A stretch of 64,000 nucleotides of DNA from Cellulomonas massiliensis JC225. Lineage in GTDB: Bacteria; Actinomycetota; Actinomycetes; Actinomycetales; Cellulomonadaceae. Positions 39,304 to 48,599 of the stretch are shown here, piece by piece (positions within the stretch are counted from its first letter, which is position 1; each line of letters opens with the position of its first letter). Position numbers and translations under genes: made by a program. The DNA lies in contig NZ_HE978588.1 in the NCBI RefSeq assembly GCF_000312005.1, forward strand, positions 2,664,892 to 2,728,891. The letters are read 5' to 3'. The notes under the pieces are model-generated. The model was not told the origin of the DNA, did not search any database, and worked only from the letters and a program-made list of their open reading frames with translations.

Positions 39304-40625
39304 CCGGCCCCGAGACGCCCGCACGCGCAGGCGCGCCGGCGTCGCTGCGCCGGCTGCGCCGCGTCTTCCTCGTCCTCACCGCGCTGCGCTGGCTGCCCGT
39401 GGGCCTGACCGTGCCGGTGACGCTGCTGCTGCCGCTCGGCCGCGGGCTGTCGCTGGCGGACGTCGGCGTCGCGATCGCGATGCAGGGGCTCCTCGTGCTC
39501 GCGCTCGAGCTCCCCACCGGCGCCCTGGCGGACACGCTCGGCCGACGGCGGGTGCTGCTCGCGGCGGCAGCCGTGGGCGTCGTCGCCACAGGCGTCATCC
39601 TGGCCGCGCACACGCTCGCGGCGTTCGCCGTCGGGTGGGCGCTGCAGGGGGTCTTCCGGGCGCTCGACAGCGGGCCGCTCGAGGCCTGGTTCGTCGACGC
39701 GGCGCTCGAGCACGGCCCGCAGGCGCGCGTCGACCGAGGCCTGAGCGCCCAGGGCGTCGTGCTCGGCGTCGCGCTCGGCGGCGGCGCGCTCGCCGGCGGG
39801 GCGCTCGTCGCGTGGCACCCGGTGGCCGACCGCGACGCGCTGGCCCTGCCCGTCGCGGTGGCGCTCGCGCTGCAGGTGGTGTCCCTGGTCGCGATCGCCT
39901 GCCTCATGCACGAGCCGCGCCGCACCGCCGCCGGCGTCCGCGGGGTCGCGCGTGCGGTCCGGTCCGCGCCGGGCGCGGTCCGCGGCGGCCTCGGCCTCCT
40001 GCGGCGGGACCACGTGCTGCTGTGCCTCGTGGCGGTCGAGCTCTCCTGGGGCTTCGGGATCGTCGCGTTCGAGACCCTCACCCCGGTCCGCGTGGCCGAC
40101 CTGCTCGCCGACGACGCGCGCGCGGCGGCCGTGGTGGGTCCCGCGACCGCCGCCGCGTGGCTGGTCTCCGCCGGCGGGGCGGCGCTGCTGCCGTGGTGCA
40201 GCCGGCGGTGGGGCGTCGCCCGGTGCGCGATGGCGCTGCGCGTCCTGCAGGGCGCCACCGTCGTGGGCATCGGCCTCGCCACCGGCCTCGTCGGGGTGCT
40301 CGCCGCGTACCTCGCTTGCTACGCCGTGCACGGGGCGTCGTCGCCGGCGCACATGACGCTGCTGCACGCGCGGGCCACGGGGTCCGAGCGGGCCACCGTG
40401 CTCTCGCTGAACTCGATGGTCGGGCAGCCCGCCGCCGCGCTGGGCTCCGTGGTGCTCACGGCGCTCGCGGGAGCCCGCTCGCTGCCGCTGGCGTTCGTGG
40501 TCGCCGGCGCCGTGCTCGCCTCCGCGGCGCCGCTCTACCTGCCCGCCCGCCGCGCTGAGCGCGGCGGCGACGCGGCCGGCGCGCCCGCGGTCCGCACCGG
40601 GACGGGCGCGGCGACGGCCCGCTAG
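39300..40625 (+). CDS. MFS transporter (drug-exporter type)
   Basis: 441 residues, about 12 membrane segments. Motif A region between helices 2 and 3 is ELPTGALADTLGRRRVLL, typical of drug:H+ antiporters. LSLNSMVGQPAAALGSV lies late in the second half. Coupled to the ArsR-type regulator by a 4-base overlap, a common drug- or toxin-responsive pair. The substrate is unknown. A short Ala/Gly/Arg tail follows the last helix. Confidence 0.87.
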   Translation: MTGPETPARAGAPASLRRLRRVFLVLTALRWLPVGLTVPVTLLLPLGRGLSLADVGVAIAMQGLLVLALELPTGALADTLGRRRVLLAAAAVGVVATGVILAAHTLAAFAVGWALQGVFRALDSGPLEAWFVDAALEHGPQARVDRGLSAQGVVLGVALGGGALAGGALVAWHPVADRDALALPVAVALALQVVSLVAIACLMHEPRRTAAGVRGVARAVRSAPGAVRGGLGLLRRDHVLLCLVAVELSWGFGIVAFETLTPVRVADLLADDARAAAVVGPATAAAWLVSAGGAALLPWCSRRWGVARCAMALRVLQGATVVGIGLATGLVGVLAAYLACYAVHGASSPAHMTLLHARATGSERATVLSLNSMVGQPAAALGSVVLTALAGARSLPLAFVVAGAVLASAAPLYLPARRAERGGDAAGAPAVRTGTGAATAR

Positions 40626-40634
40626 CGTGGACGG

Positions 40635-41147
40635 ATGGCGCTCCTGCACTCGTACTCGGTGGACCTGACCTGGACCGGCGCGGGCAGCGTCGGGACCGCG
40701 ACGTACACCTCGTACGGCCGCGACCACGTGCTGACGGGCGGCGACAAGCCGCCCCTCGCGGGCACGTCGGACCCGCAGTTCCGGGGCGACGCGTCACGCT
40801 GGTCCCCCGAGGACCTGCTGGTGGGCGCGCTCAGCCAGTGCCACATGCTGTGGTTCCTGCACCTCGCGGCGGCCGCCGGGGTCGTCGTCGTCGGCTACTC
40901 GGACTCCGCGGCCGGCACGATGCGCATCGAGGCGGCGGGCCACGGCCAGTTCCGCGACGTCACGCTCCACCCGCGGGTGGTGGTGCGCGGCGCGGTGCGC
41001 GCCGACGGCTCGCCGCTCACGGACGAGCACCTCGCCGACCTCCACCACGCCGCGCACGAGCACTGCTTCATCGCCCGGTCGGTGAACTTCCCGGTGCGGG
41101 TCGAGCCCGTGCCGGTGCTGCACGAGACGACCGCCGCCGGCGCCTGA
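40635..41147 (+). CDS. OsmC-family protein
   Basis: 170 residues. The family core is ASRWSPEDLLVGALSQCHMLWFLHLAAAAGV, with one Cys in ALSQCHM, and the second half has HCFIARSVNFPV with the matching Cys position, as in OsmC/Ohr peroxiredoxin-like proteins. It probably reduces organic hydroperoxides with thiols. Only 9 bases after the MFS gene, so possibly co-transcribed. Confidence 0.88.
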   Translation: MALLHSYSVDLTWTGAGSVGTATYTSYGRDHVLTGGDKPPLAGTSDPQFRGDASRWSPEDLLVGALSQCHMLWFLHLAAAAGVVVVGYSDSAAGTMRIEAAGHGQFRDVTLHPRVVVRGAVRADGSPLTDEHLADLHHAAHEHCFIARSVNFPVRVEPVPVLHETTAAGA

Positions 41148-41167
41148 CGGCGCCGTCCGTCAGGCGC
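41140..41167. terminator. Hairpin spanning both stops of osmC-like and uvrA
   Basis: Perfect 11-base arms (41140-41150, 41157-41167) around CGCCGT. Each arm contains the stop codon of one of the two convergent genes. No T tract. Confidence 0.75.
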
Positions 41168-44021
41168 TCGCGCGCTCCCGCTCCGGCTCGAGCACCTCCG
41201 CGAGGAAGCGGCCGGTGTGGCTCGCCTTGACGCCCGCGACGTGCTCGGGCGTGCCCTCCGCGACGACCGTGCCGCCGCCGGAGCCGCCCTCCGGGCCCAT
41301 GTCGACGACCCAGTCGGCGTTCTTGATGACGTCGAGGTTGTGCTCGATCACGATGACGGAGTTGCCCTTGTCGACGAGCGACTGCAGGACCCCGAGCAGC
41401 TTGCGGATGTCCTCGAAGTGCAGACCCGTCGTCGGCTCGTCGAGCACGTAGACGGTCCGTCCGGTCGAACGGCGCTGCAGCTCCGAGGCGAGCTTCACGC
41501 GCTGCGCCTCGCCGCCCGAGAGCGTCGGCGCGGGCTGGCCGAGCCGCACGTACCCGAGACCGACGTCCACCAGGGTGCTGAGGTGACGGGAGATGGCCGG
41601 CACGGCGGCGAAGAACTCCGCCGCCTCCTCGATGGGCATCGCGAGCACGTCCGCCACGGTCTTGCCCTTGAAGTGCACCTCGAGCGTCTCGCGGTTGTAG
41701 CGGGCGCCGTGGCAGACCTCGCACGGCACGTACACGTCCGGCAGGAAGTTCATCTCGATCTTGATCGTGCCGTCGCCGGAGCACGCCTCGCAGCGCCCGC
41801 CCTTGACGTTGAACGAGAACCGGCCAGGGGTGTAGCCGCGGACCTTCGCTTCGGTCGTCTCGGCGAACAGGCGGCGCACGTGGTCCCAGACGCCGGTGTA
41901 CGTCGCGGGGTTCGACCGCGGCGTGCGCCCGATCGGGCCCTGGTCGACGTGCACGACCTTGTCGAGGTTCTCGAGCCCGGTCACGCGCCGGTGGCGGCCC
42001 GGCACCTGACGCGCACCGTTCAGCTCGTTCGCCAGCACCGTGTACAGGATGGAGTTCACGAGCGTCGACTTGCCCGAGCCCGACACGCCCGTGACCGCGG
42101 TCAGCGTGCCGAGCGGGAAGGACACGTCGACGTTGCGCAGGTTGTGCTCGCGCGCCCCGTGGACCGTGAGCTGCCGTGACCGGTCGACCGGCCGGCGCAC
42201 CTGCGGCATCGGGATCGAGCGCCTGCCGGACAGGTACGCCCCCGTGATCGACTCGGTGGACGCGAGCAGGCCCTCGAGGTCGCCGGAGTGCACGACCTTG
42301 CCGCCGTGCTCCCCCGCACCCGGACCGATGTCGACGATCCAGTCGGCCGTGCGGATGGTGTCCTCGTCGTGCTCGACGACGATCAGCGTGTTGCCCAGGT
42401 CGCGCAGCCGCGTGAGCGTGTCGATGAGGCGCCGGTTGTCGCGCTGGTGCAGACCGATCGAGGGCTCGTCGAGCACGTACAGGACGCCGACGAGCCCCGA
42501 CCCGATCTGCGTCGCGAGGCGGATGCGCTGGGCCTCGCCACCGGAGAGCGTCCCCGCCGGTCGCGTGAGGGACAGGTAGTCCAGGCCCACGTCCAGCAGG
42601 AAGCCCAGGCGCGCCTGGATCTCCTTCAGCACCTGCGCGGCGATCGCCCGCTCGCGCTCGCCGAGCTCGAGCGCGTCGAGGAAGTCGCGGGCCTCGCGGA
42701 TGGGCAGCTCGCAGACCTCGGCGATCGACCGGCCGCCCACCTTGACGGCGAGGACCTCCGGCTTGAGCCGCGCGCCCTGGCAGACGGGGCACGGGACCTC
42801 GCGCATGAAGGCCTCGTACTTCTCCTTGCTCCAGTCCGAGTCGGTCTCCTGGTGCCGGCGCTGGAGGAAGGTCAGGACCCCCTCGAACCCGGTCGAGTAC
42901 TGGCGCTCCCGACCCCAGCGGTTGCGGTAGCGGACCTTCACCTCGTGGTTCTGACCGTGCAGGACCGCGTTCTTCGCGCGCTGCGGCAGCGCCCGCCACG
43001 GGGCCGTCATCGAGAAGCCCATGTCGTCGGCGAGCGCCGTCAGGACGCGCTGGAAGTACTCGGCCGACATCTGCGCCCACGGCGCCACCGCACCCTCGGA
43101 GAGCGAGAGCTCCTCGTCCGGGACGACCAGCTCGGGGTCGACCTCGAGCCGCGAGCCGATCCCCGTGCACTCGGGGCAGGCGCCGTACGGCGCGTTGAAG
43201 GAGAACGTCCGCGGCTCGATCTCGTCGAGCGTGAGCTCGTGGTCGTTGGGGCACGCGCGGTTCTCCGAGAACCGCCGCTCGCGGCCGGGGTCGTCGGCGT
43301 CCGCGTCCACGAGGTCGATCACGACGAGGCCGCCGGCGAGGCCCAGCGCCGTCTCGATCGAGTCCGTGAGGCGCTGCTTGACCCCGTCGCGCGCCACGAG
43401 GCGGTCGACCACGACCTCGATGTCGTGCTTGAGCTTCTTCTCCAGCGCGGGCGGCTCGGCGAGCTGGACGACCTCGCCGTCGACGCGCGCCCGCGCGAAG
43501 CCCTTGGTCTGCAGCTCGCGGAACAGGTCGGCGTACTCGCCCTTGCGGCCGCGCACGACGGGCGCGAGCACCTGGTACCGGGTGCCCTCGGGCAGCTCGA
43601 GCAGGCGGTCGACGATCTGCTGGGGGGTCTGCGCCGTCACGCGCTCGCCGCAGACCGGGCAGTGCTGCGTGCCGGCCCGGGCGAAGAGCAGGCGCAGGTA
43701 GTCGTAGACCTCGGTGATGGTGCCGACCGTCGAGCGCGGGTTGCGGTTCGTCGACTTCTGGTCGATCGACACCGCGGGCGACAGGCCCTCGATGAAGTCG
43801 ACGTCGGGCTTGTCCATCTGGCCGAGGAACTGGCGCGCGTACGCGGAGAGCGACTCGACGTAGCGGCGCTGACCCTCCGCGAAGATCGTGTCGAACGCGA
43901 GCGAGGACTTGCCCGACCCCGACAGCCCCGTGAAGACGATCAGCCGGTCCCGGGGGAGGTCGAGGTCCACGTTGCGGAGGTTGTGCTCGCGGGCGCCCTG
44001 CACCACCAGTCGATCGTTCAC
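41160..44021 (-). CDS. uvrA: Excinuclease ABC subunit A
   Basis: 953 residues. Two ABC ATPase halves: P-loops [13 protein letters not shown] and [12 protein letters not shown], two LSGGEAQR signatures, and zinc motifs built from CPVCG, CPECTG, CPVCQG and [11 protein letters not shown]-damage recognition in nucleotide-excision repair. GTG at 44021 is chosen: a TAGACT box ends 7 bases before it, so the mRNA is probably leaderless, and the family N-terminus ([14 protein letters not shown]) starts here. SOS box upstream. Confidence 0.97.
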   Translation of the reverse strand: MNDRLVVQGAREHNLRNVDLDLPRDRLIVFTGLSGSGKSSLAFDTIFAEGQRRYVESLSAYARQFLGQMDKPDVDFIEGLSPAVSIDQKSTNRNPRSTVGTITEVYDYLRLLFARAGTQHCPVCGERVTAQTPQQIVDRLLELPEGTRYQVLAPVVRGRKGEYADLFRELQTKGFARARVDGEVVQLAEPPALEKKLKHDIEVVVDRLVARDGVKQRLTDSIETALGLAGGLVVIDLVDADADDPGRERRFSENRACPNDHELTLDEIEPRTFSFNAPYGACPECTGIGSRLEVDPELVVPDEELSLSEGAVAPWAQMSAEYFQRVLTALADDMGFSMTAPWRALPQRAKNAVLHGQNHEVKVRYRNRWGRERQYSTGFEGVLTFLQRRHQETDSDWSKEKYEAFMREVPCPVCQGARLKPEVLAVKVGGRSIAEVCELPIREARDFLDALELGERERAIAAQVLKEIQARLGFLLDVGLDYLSLTRPAGTLSGGEAQRIRLATQIGSGLVGVLYVLDEPSIGLHQRDNRRLIDTLTRLRDLGNTLIVVEHDEDTIRTADWIVDIGPGAGEHGGKVVHSGDLEGLLASTESITGAYLSGRRSIPMPQVRRPVDRSRQLTVHGAREHNLRNVDVSFPLGTLTAVTGVSGSGKSTLVNSILYTVLANELNGARQVPGRHRRVTGLENLDKVVHVDQGPIGRTPRSNPATYTGVWDHVRRLFAETTEAKVRGYTPGRFSFNVKGGRCEACSGDGTIKIEMNFLPDVYVPCEVCHGARYNRETLEVHFKGKTVADVLAMPIEEAAEFFAAVPAISRHLSTLVDVGLGYVRLGQPAPTLSGGEAQRVKLASELQRRSTGRTVYVLDEPTTGLHFEDIRKLLGVLQSLVDKGNSVIVIEHNLDVIKNADWVVDMGPEGGSGGGTVVAEGTPEHVAGVKASHTGRFLAEVLEPERERASA

Positions 44022-44028
44022 GCGCGGA

Positions 44029-44034
44029 AGTCTA
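44029..44034 (-). promoter_or_regulatory. -10 box of leaderless uvrA
   Basis: TAGACT on the minus strand, ending 7 bases before the GTG start codon. The -35 position falls under the SOS box. Confidence 0.5.
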
Positions 44035-44051
44035 CGTTCCGCGACTGACAG

Positions 44052-44067
44052 TCGCACATCTGTTCGA
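44052..44067. promoter_or_regulatory. SOS (LexA) box of uvrA
   Basis: Minus strand TCGAAC-AGAT-GTGCGA matches the Gram-positive/actinobacterial LexA consensus TCGAAC-N4-GTTCGA with one mismatch. It lies 30 bases before uvrA over the -35 region, so LexA should block transcription until DNA damage. Confidence 0.8.
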
Positions 44068-44137
44068 CGTGGGCGAAACGGCCGGCGCCGGCGCGAGCGG
44101 GTGCCCGCCGGCCCGCGGGCGGTCATGCTGGGGCCCG

Positions 44138-46003
44138 ATGAACCCCTCCGCCCCCGCCCCCCGTGCCACGCCCCTCGCGACCCCCGACCGGCCCGCGCCC
44201 ATCGCCGACTACGCCGTGCTCGGCGACGGCAGCACCGCCGCGCTCGTCTCGCTGCGCGGGTCGGTCGACTGGATGTGCGTCCCGCACTTCGACTCCGACG
44301 CGTGCTTCGCCGCGCTGCTCGGCGACGCCGGGAACGGCCGCTGGCTGCTCACGGTGCCCGACGCCACGCAGGTCACCCGCCGGTACGTGGACGACTCGTT
44401 CGTCCTCGAGACGACGTACGTCGCGCCGACCGGGACCGCCGTCGTCACCGAGACGATGCCCGTGGACGACGAGCGGTGCGACCTCGTGCGCCAGGTGGTC
44501 TGCACGGCGGGCCGGGTCGACGTCCTGCACGAGTGGGTCGTCCGGTTCGGGTACGGCGCGGTCGAGCCCTGGGTCAGCCGGCTCGTCGACGAGGACGGCG
44601 AGCCCGCCATCCGCGCGATCGCCGGCCCGGACGCGCTCGTCCTGCGGGGCGACGTCCTGCCCGAGGCGACCGACCACCGGCACGAGGGCCGCTTCACGCT
44701 GCACGAGGGCGAGCGCGTCGAGCTGGCCCTCACGTGGTTCCCCTCGTGGCGGCCCGTGCCGCGTCGCCGCCACATCGACGCCTTCGTCGAGGACCGCATC
44801 GACGCGACCCGAGACGCGTGGGGACGGTGGGCCGGCGTCGAGGGCGGCCCGCGGACCCAGCACGCCGCCGCGGTGCGCTCGCTGCTCGTGCTGCGCCTGC
44901 TCACCGACGCGGAGACGGGTGGCATCGTCGCGGCGCCCACCACGTCCCTGCCCGAGCTCGTCGGGGGCGAGCGCAACTGGGACTACCGGTTCTGCTGGCT
45001 GCGGGACGCCGCGATGACGCTCGAGGCGCTCGTCGAGTCCGGCTACCGCGACGAGGCGCACCACTGGCGGGACTGGCTGCTGCGCGCGGTCGCCGGCGAC
45101 CCGGGCGACCTGCAGATCATGTACCGCCTCGACGGCGGCCGGCACCTACCGGAGCGGACGCTGGCCCACCTGGCCGGGTACCGCGGGTCGCAGCCGGTGC
45201 GGGTCGGCAACGCCGCGGTCGGGCAGGTGCAGCACGACGTCCTCGGCGAGGTCATGTGCGCGCTCGCCCTCGCCCGGAACGCCGGCCTCGCCGAGGACGG
45301 CGACTCCTGGTCCCTGCAGCGCCACCTCGTCGACGACCTCGTCGCCCACTGGACGGACCCGGACCGCGGCATCTGGGAGGTGCGCGGCGAGCCGCAGCGC
45401 TTCACGCACTCGAAGGTCATGGCGTGGGCGGCCGTCGACCGTGCGGTGCGGGCCGCGGAGCAGGACGGCCTGCCGGCGCCGTTGGAGCGCTGGCGCGCCG
45501 CCCGCGACGCGATCCACGCCGACGTGCTCGCCACCGGCTGGGACGAGCGGCGCGGCACGTTCGTCCAGCACGAGGGCGCCACCCACACCGACGCGGCTCT
45601 CCTGCAGGTCGCGATCGTCGGCTTCCTGCCGCCCGACGACCCGCGCCTCGCCTCCACCGTCGCCGCGATCCGCGCCGAGCTCGAGGTCGCGCCCGGTCTG
45701 CTGCTCCGCTACCGCAGCGATGTCACGGACGACGGCGTGGCCGGACACGAGCACGCGTTCCTCGCGTGCAGCGGCTGGCTCGCGCACGCGCTCGCGGTCC
45801 TCGGGGACGTGGACGAGGCCGAGCGGGTCCTCGCCACGCTCGTCTCCGTGACGAACGACGTCGGCCTGCTCGCCGAGCAGTACGACCCGCGCACGGGCGA
45901 GATGACCGGCAACATGCCCCAGGCGCTGTCCCACCTCGCGCTGGTGCGCGCCGCGCACGCCATCGACGTCGCCCGCGGCCTCGTCGCCCCCGAGTCCGCC
46001 TGA
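44138..46003 (+). CDS. GH15 glucoamylase/trehalase-like enzyme
   Basis: 621 residues. N-terminal beta-sandwich ([32 protein letters not shown]) and the (alpha/alpha)6 barrel with [25 protein letters not shown], the family signature, HTDAALLQ and the catalytic base region LLAEQYDP. It hydrolyses alpha-glucosidic bonds; actinobacterial homologues include trehalases, so trehalose is as likely as maltodextrin. No signal peptide, so cytoplasmic. ATG at 44138 is preferred to 44069. The gene is divergent from uvrA. Confidence 0.9.
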   Translation: MNPSAPAPRATPLATPDRPAPIADYAVLGDGSTAALVSLRGSVDWMCVPHFDSDACFAALLGDAGNGRWLLTVPDATQVTRRYVDDSFVLETTYVAPTGTAVVTETMPVDDERCDLVRQVVCTAGRVDVLHEWVVRFGYGAVEPWVSRLVDEDGEPAIRAIAGPDALVLRGDVLPEATDHRHEGRFTLHEGERVELALTWFPSWRPVPRRRHIDAFVEDRIDATRDAWGRWAGVEGGPRTQHAAAVRSLLVLRLLTDAETGGIVAAPTTSLPELVGGERNWDYRFCWLRDAAMTLEALVESGYRDEAHHWRDWLLRAVAGDPGDLQIMYRLDGGRHLPERTLAHLAGYRGSQPVRVGNAAVGQVQHDVLGEVMCALALARNAGLAEDGDSWSLQRHLVDDLVAHWTDPDRGIWEVRGEPQRFTHSKVMAWAAVDRAVRAAEQDGLPAPLERWRAARDAIHADVLATGWDERRGTFVQHEGATHTDAALLQVAIVGFLPPDDPRLASTVAAIRAELEVAPGLLLRYRSDVTDDGVAGHEHAFLACSGWLAHALAVLGDVDEAERVLATLVSVTNDVGLLAEQYDPRTGEMTGNMPQALSHLALVRAAHAIDVARGLVAPESA

Positions 46004-46029
46004 GCGGCCGGGCGCCCGGACGCGCTCAG
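46000..46029. terminator. Hairpin between GH15 and acyl-CoA dehydrogenase
   Basis: CTGAGCG/CGCTCAG outer stem and CCGGGC/GCCCGG inner stem. The outer arms contain the stops of the two convergent genes. Confidence 0.65.
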
Positions 46030-47183
46030 TCCGGCAGCGGGCCGAGCACCGACGTCGCGACGGTGCCGTGCGCCGACTCGTCGTCGGACGGGTGGTAGAT
46101 GCCGGCCAGCACGTCGCGGTAGAGCCGGTTCAGCTCGTTCCCGGTGAAGTACCCGCCTCCCCCGCCGACGCGCAGCGCGAGGTCCACGACGACGCGCGCG
46201 GTCTCGGTCGCGCGCACCTTGAGGCCGACGAGCTGCGCGAACCACCGGCTGCCGTGGTCGGCCCGCTCGTCCACGTCGCGCGCGAGGGCGAACACCTGCA
46301 GCTCGGCGCCGTCCTGGGCGAGCGCGGCCTCGGCGACCTTCCACCGGATGTCCGGGTCGTGCGCGTACGGCCGCCCGTCGTGCTTGAACGACGTCCGGCG
46401 GTGCGCGGCGGCGACCGCGAGCTCGACCGCCCGGCGCCCGACCCCCGTGTACACCGCCGCCAGGAGCGTCTCGAAGACCGCGAAGAGCGCGAAGATGAAC
46501 GGGTCCGCGCTGGGGCCCGGCGGCAGCGCGCGGTACACCTGGTCGGCGGGCGCGTACGCGCCGTCCAGCACCGTCGTCGCCGACTGGGTCGCCCGCATGC
46601 CGAGCGTGTCCCAGTCGTCCTTGGTCGTCACGCCCTCGCGGCCGACCACTCCGTGCACGAGTCGCGGCCCGTCGGGGTGGTCCTCGTCCAGCCCGAAGGT
46701 CGCGAGCCGGGTCCACACCGGGCCGAGGGAGGTGAAGATCTTCGTCCCGTGGAACCGGTAGCCGCCGTCGGGCTGCCGCTCCGCGCGCGTGCGGGAGCCG
46801 AACATGACGAGGTCGTTGCCCGCCTCCGAGTTGCCGAACGCGAAGACCTCCCCCGCCGCGGCGTCCCGCAGCACGAACCCCACCGAGTCGTCGCCGTGCC
46901 CGGCGAGCAGCGCCGCCAGGCCGGTCACGACGAGGTGCATGTTCACCGCGAGGGCCGTCGCCGGCGCGGCGGCCGCCAGCCGCACCTGCTCGCGCGCGAC
47001 CTCCTCGAGCGTGAGGCCGGCCCCACCGAGCTGCTCGGGGACGAACGCCGTCAGGTACCCCGCCGCCCGCAGGTCGTCGAGGTCGTCGTGGGGGAACGTG
47101 TTCTCGCGGTCGTGCGTGGCGGCGCGCTCGTGGACGCGCTCCAGCAGGTCGTCGGTCAGGAGGGTGCGCAGCGTGCGGGCCAT
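46026..47183 (-). CDS. Acyl-CoA dehydrogenase family protein
   Basis: 385 residues. N-terminal helical domain with FVPEQLGGAGLTLEEVAREQ, the middle beta domain (FAFGNSEAGNDL, FHGTKIFTSLGP, DWDTLGMRATQSATTVLDGAY) and C-terminal helices with VGGGGGYFTGNELNRLYRDVLAG. FAD-dependent. The sequence resembles the DszC/flavin-dependent monooxygenase-like branch as well as true dehydrogenases, so the reaction is open. ATG at 47183; a GTG three codons upstream is possible. Confidence 0.88.
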   Translation of the reverse strand: MARTLRTLLTDDLLERVHERAATHDRENTFPHDDLDDLRAAGYLTAFVPEQLGGAGLTLEEVAREQVRLAAAAPATALAVNMHLVVTGLAALLAGHGDDSVGFVLRDAAAGEVFAFGNSEAGNDLVMFGSRTRAERQPDGGYRFHGTKIFTSLGPVWTRLATFGLDEDHPDGPRLVHGVVGREGVTTKDDWDTLGMRATQSATTVLDGAYAPADQVYRALPPGPSADPFIFALFAVFETLLAAVYTGVGRRAVELAVAAAHRRTSFKHDGRPYAHDPDIRWKVAEAALAQDGAELQVFALARDVDERADHGSRWFAQLVGLKVRATETARVVVDLALRVGGGGGYFTGNELNRLYRDVLAGIYHPSDDESAHGTVATSVLGPLPD

Positions 47184-47269
47184 GCGGCCCACTGTGCCAT
47201 CGTCCCGCCCGCCGTCCGGACGCCGATCGCCGCGGGCGAACGCGTCGTCGCGGGTGACACGATGACGCC

Positions 47270-47557
47270 ATGCCGACCTTCGCCGTGCAGTACACCTACG
47301 ACGAGCGCGCCGACGTGCGCGACCGCGTCCGTCCGGAGCACCGGGCGTGGCTGGCCGGGCGCGCCGACGCCGGCGAGCTCCTCGGCTCCGGGCCCTACGT
47401 GGGCGGCGAGCCGGGCGCGCTGCTCGTCTTCCGCACCGCCGACGAGGAGACGCTGCGCACGCTCCTGGCGGCGGACCCGTTCGTTCGGGAGGGCTTCGTC
47501 GCCCGGACCGACGTCCGCGCCTGGGACCTCGTCCTGGGGCCCTGGTCGCGGTCCTGA
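47270..47557 (+). CDS. YciI-family protein
   Basis: 95 residues. FAVQYTYDERADVRDRVRPEHRAWL with the conserved HRAWL His, ELLGSGPY and ADPFVREGFV match the YCII ferredoxin-like fold. Function is unclear; some members fuse to dehydrogenases or sigma factors. Divergent from the acyl-CoA dehydrogenase. Confidence 0.88.
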   Translation: MPTFAVQYTYDERADVRDRVRPEHRAWLAGRADAGELLGSGPYVGGEPGALLVFRTADEETLRTLLAADPFVREGFVARTDVRAWDLVLGPWSRS

Positions 47558-47587
47558 CGCCGCGCGGGTCGCCCGCCACCCACCACC

Positions 47588-48595
47588 TCAGCCCTGCGAC
47601 GGCTCCGTGGACGGCGTCGCCCGGCGGGCGTCGCGTCGCGTGCGCAGGAGGCTGAGGACGGTCGTCACGCCGAGGATGACGACGATCGCGACGAGCGACA
47701 GCCAGATCGGGATCTCGGGCGCCCCCTCGACCGGCTCGCCGCCGTTGATGAACGGCAGCTCGTTGCGGTGCAGCGCCTCGAGCACGAGCTTGACCCCGAT
47801 GAAGCCGAGCAGGACCGCGAGGCCGTAGTTGAGGTAGACGAGCCGGCGCAGCAGCCCGCCGACGAGGAAGAACAGCTGGCGCAGCCCCATGAGCGCGAAC
47901 ACGTTGGTCATGAGGACCAGGTACGGCTCCGACGTGAGCCCGAAGATCGCCGGGATCGAGTCGAACGCGAACAGCAGGTCGGTCGCGCCGAGCGCCACGA
48001 GCACGACCAGCATCGGCGTCATGACGCGCCGCCCGTTCTCGACGACGGTCAGCCGCTCGCCGTGGTACTCCTGCGTCGACGGGAACCAGCGCTGCACCAG
48101 GCGCAGGACGAGCGGCGGGGAGTAGTCGTCCTCGTCCGAGTCGCCCTCGCGCGCGACGCGCCACGCCGTGTACACGAGGAACGCGCCGAACAGGTAGAAG
48201 ACCCAGCTGAACGCCGAGATCACCGCGGCCCCCGCGGCGATGAAGATCCCTCGGAACACCAGCGCGAGGATGATGCCGACGAGCAGGGCGAACTGCTGGT
48301 ACTGCCGCGGCACGGCGAACCGGCTCATGATGAGGATGAAGACGAACAGGTTGTCGACCGACAGCGAGTACTCCGTCAGCCAGCCCGCGAAGAACTCCCC
48401 CGCGTACTGCCCGCCCCACGCGACCCACACGCCGATGCCGAACGCCACGGCGAGCCCGACGTAGAACGCCAGGTAGCGCAGGCACTCGGCGGTCGACGGC
48501 ACGTGCGGCCGGCGGCCCACCACCGCCACGTCGACGACGAGGACGGCGGCGGCCACCCCGAGGGTCAGCAGCCAGACGAGCGGGTCGACCGTCAC
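47588..48595 (-). CDS. TerC-family integral membrane protein (second copy)
   Basis: 335 residues, about nine membrane segments. EYSLSVDNLFVFILIM and DLLFAFDSIPAIFGLTSEPYLVLMTN carry the buried Asp residues typical of TerC/Alx proteins, which are implicated in Mn2+ export and metal loading of exported proteins. GTG at 48595 lies 4 bases after the stop of the first TerC gene, so both are on one riboswitch-led transcript. It lacks the long Pro/Ala tail of its partner. Confidence 0.92.
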   Translation of the reverse strand: MTVDPLVWLLTLGVAAAVLVVDVAVVGRRPHVPSTAECLRYLAFYVGLAVAFGIGVWVAWGGQYAGEFFAGWLTEYSLSVDNLFVFILIMSRFAVPRQYQQFALLVGIILALVFRGIFIAAGAAVISAFSWVFYLFGAFLVYTAWRVAREGDSDEDDYSPPLVLRLVQRWFPSTQEYHGERLTVVENGRRVMTPMLVVLVALGATDLLFAFDSIPAIFGLTSEPYLVLMTNVFALMGLRQLFFLVGGLLRRLVYLNYGLAVLLGFIGVKLVLEALHRNELPFINGGEPVEGAPEIPIWLSLVAIVVILGVTTVLSLLRTRRDARRATPSTEPSQG

Positions 48596-48599
48596 GGGG

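Noticed and set aside
46000-46029. CTGAGCG...CGCTCAG arms as a fourth copy of the sugar-locus operator
   Set aside because: The arms are in the opposite order, 16 bases apart, and include the stop codons of two convergent genes. It is a terminator. It also warns that such arms can arise by chance from TGA plus GCG.
46026-48485. 819-codon frame that would fuse acyl-CoA dehydrogenase to an upstream segment
   Set aside because: The upstream part is the out-of-frame shadow of the second TerC gene. Only the part from 47183 has family motifs.
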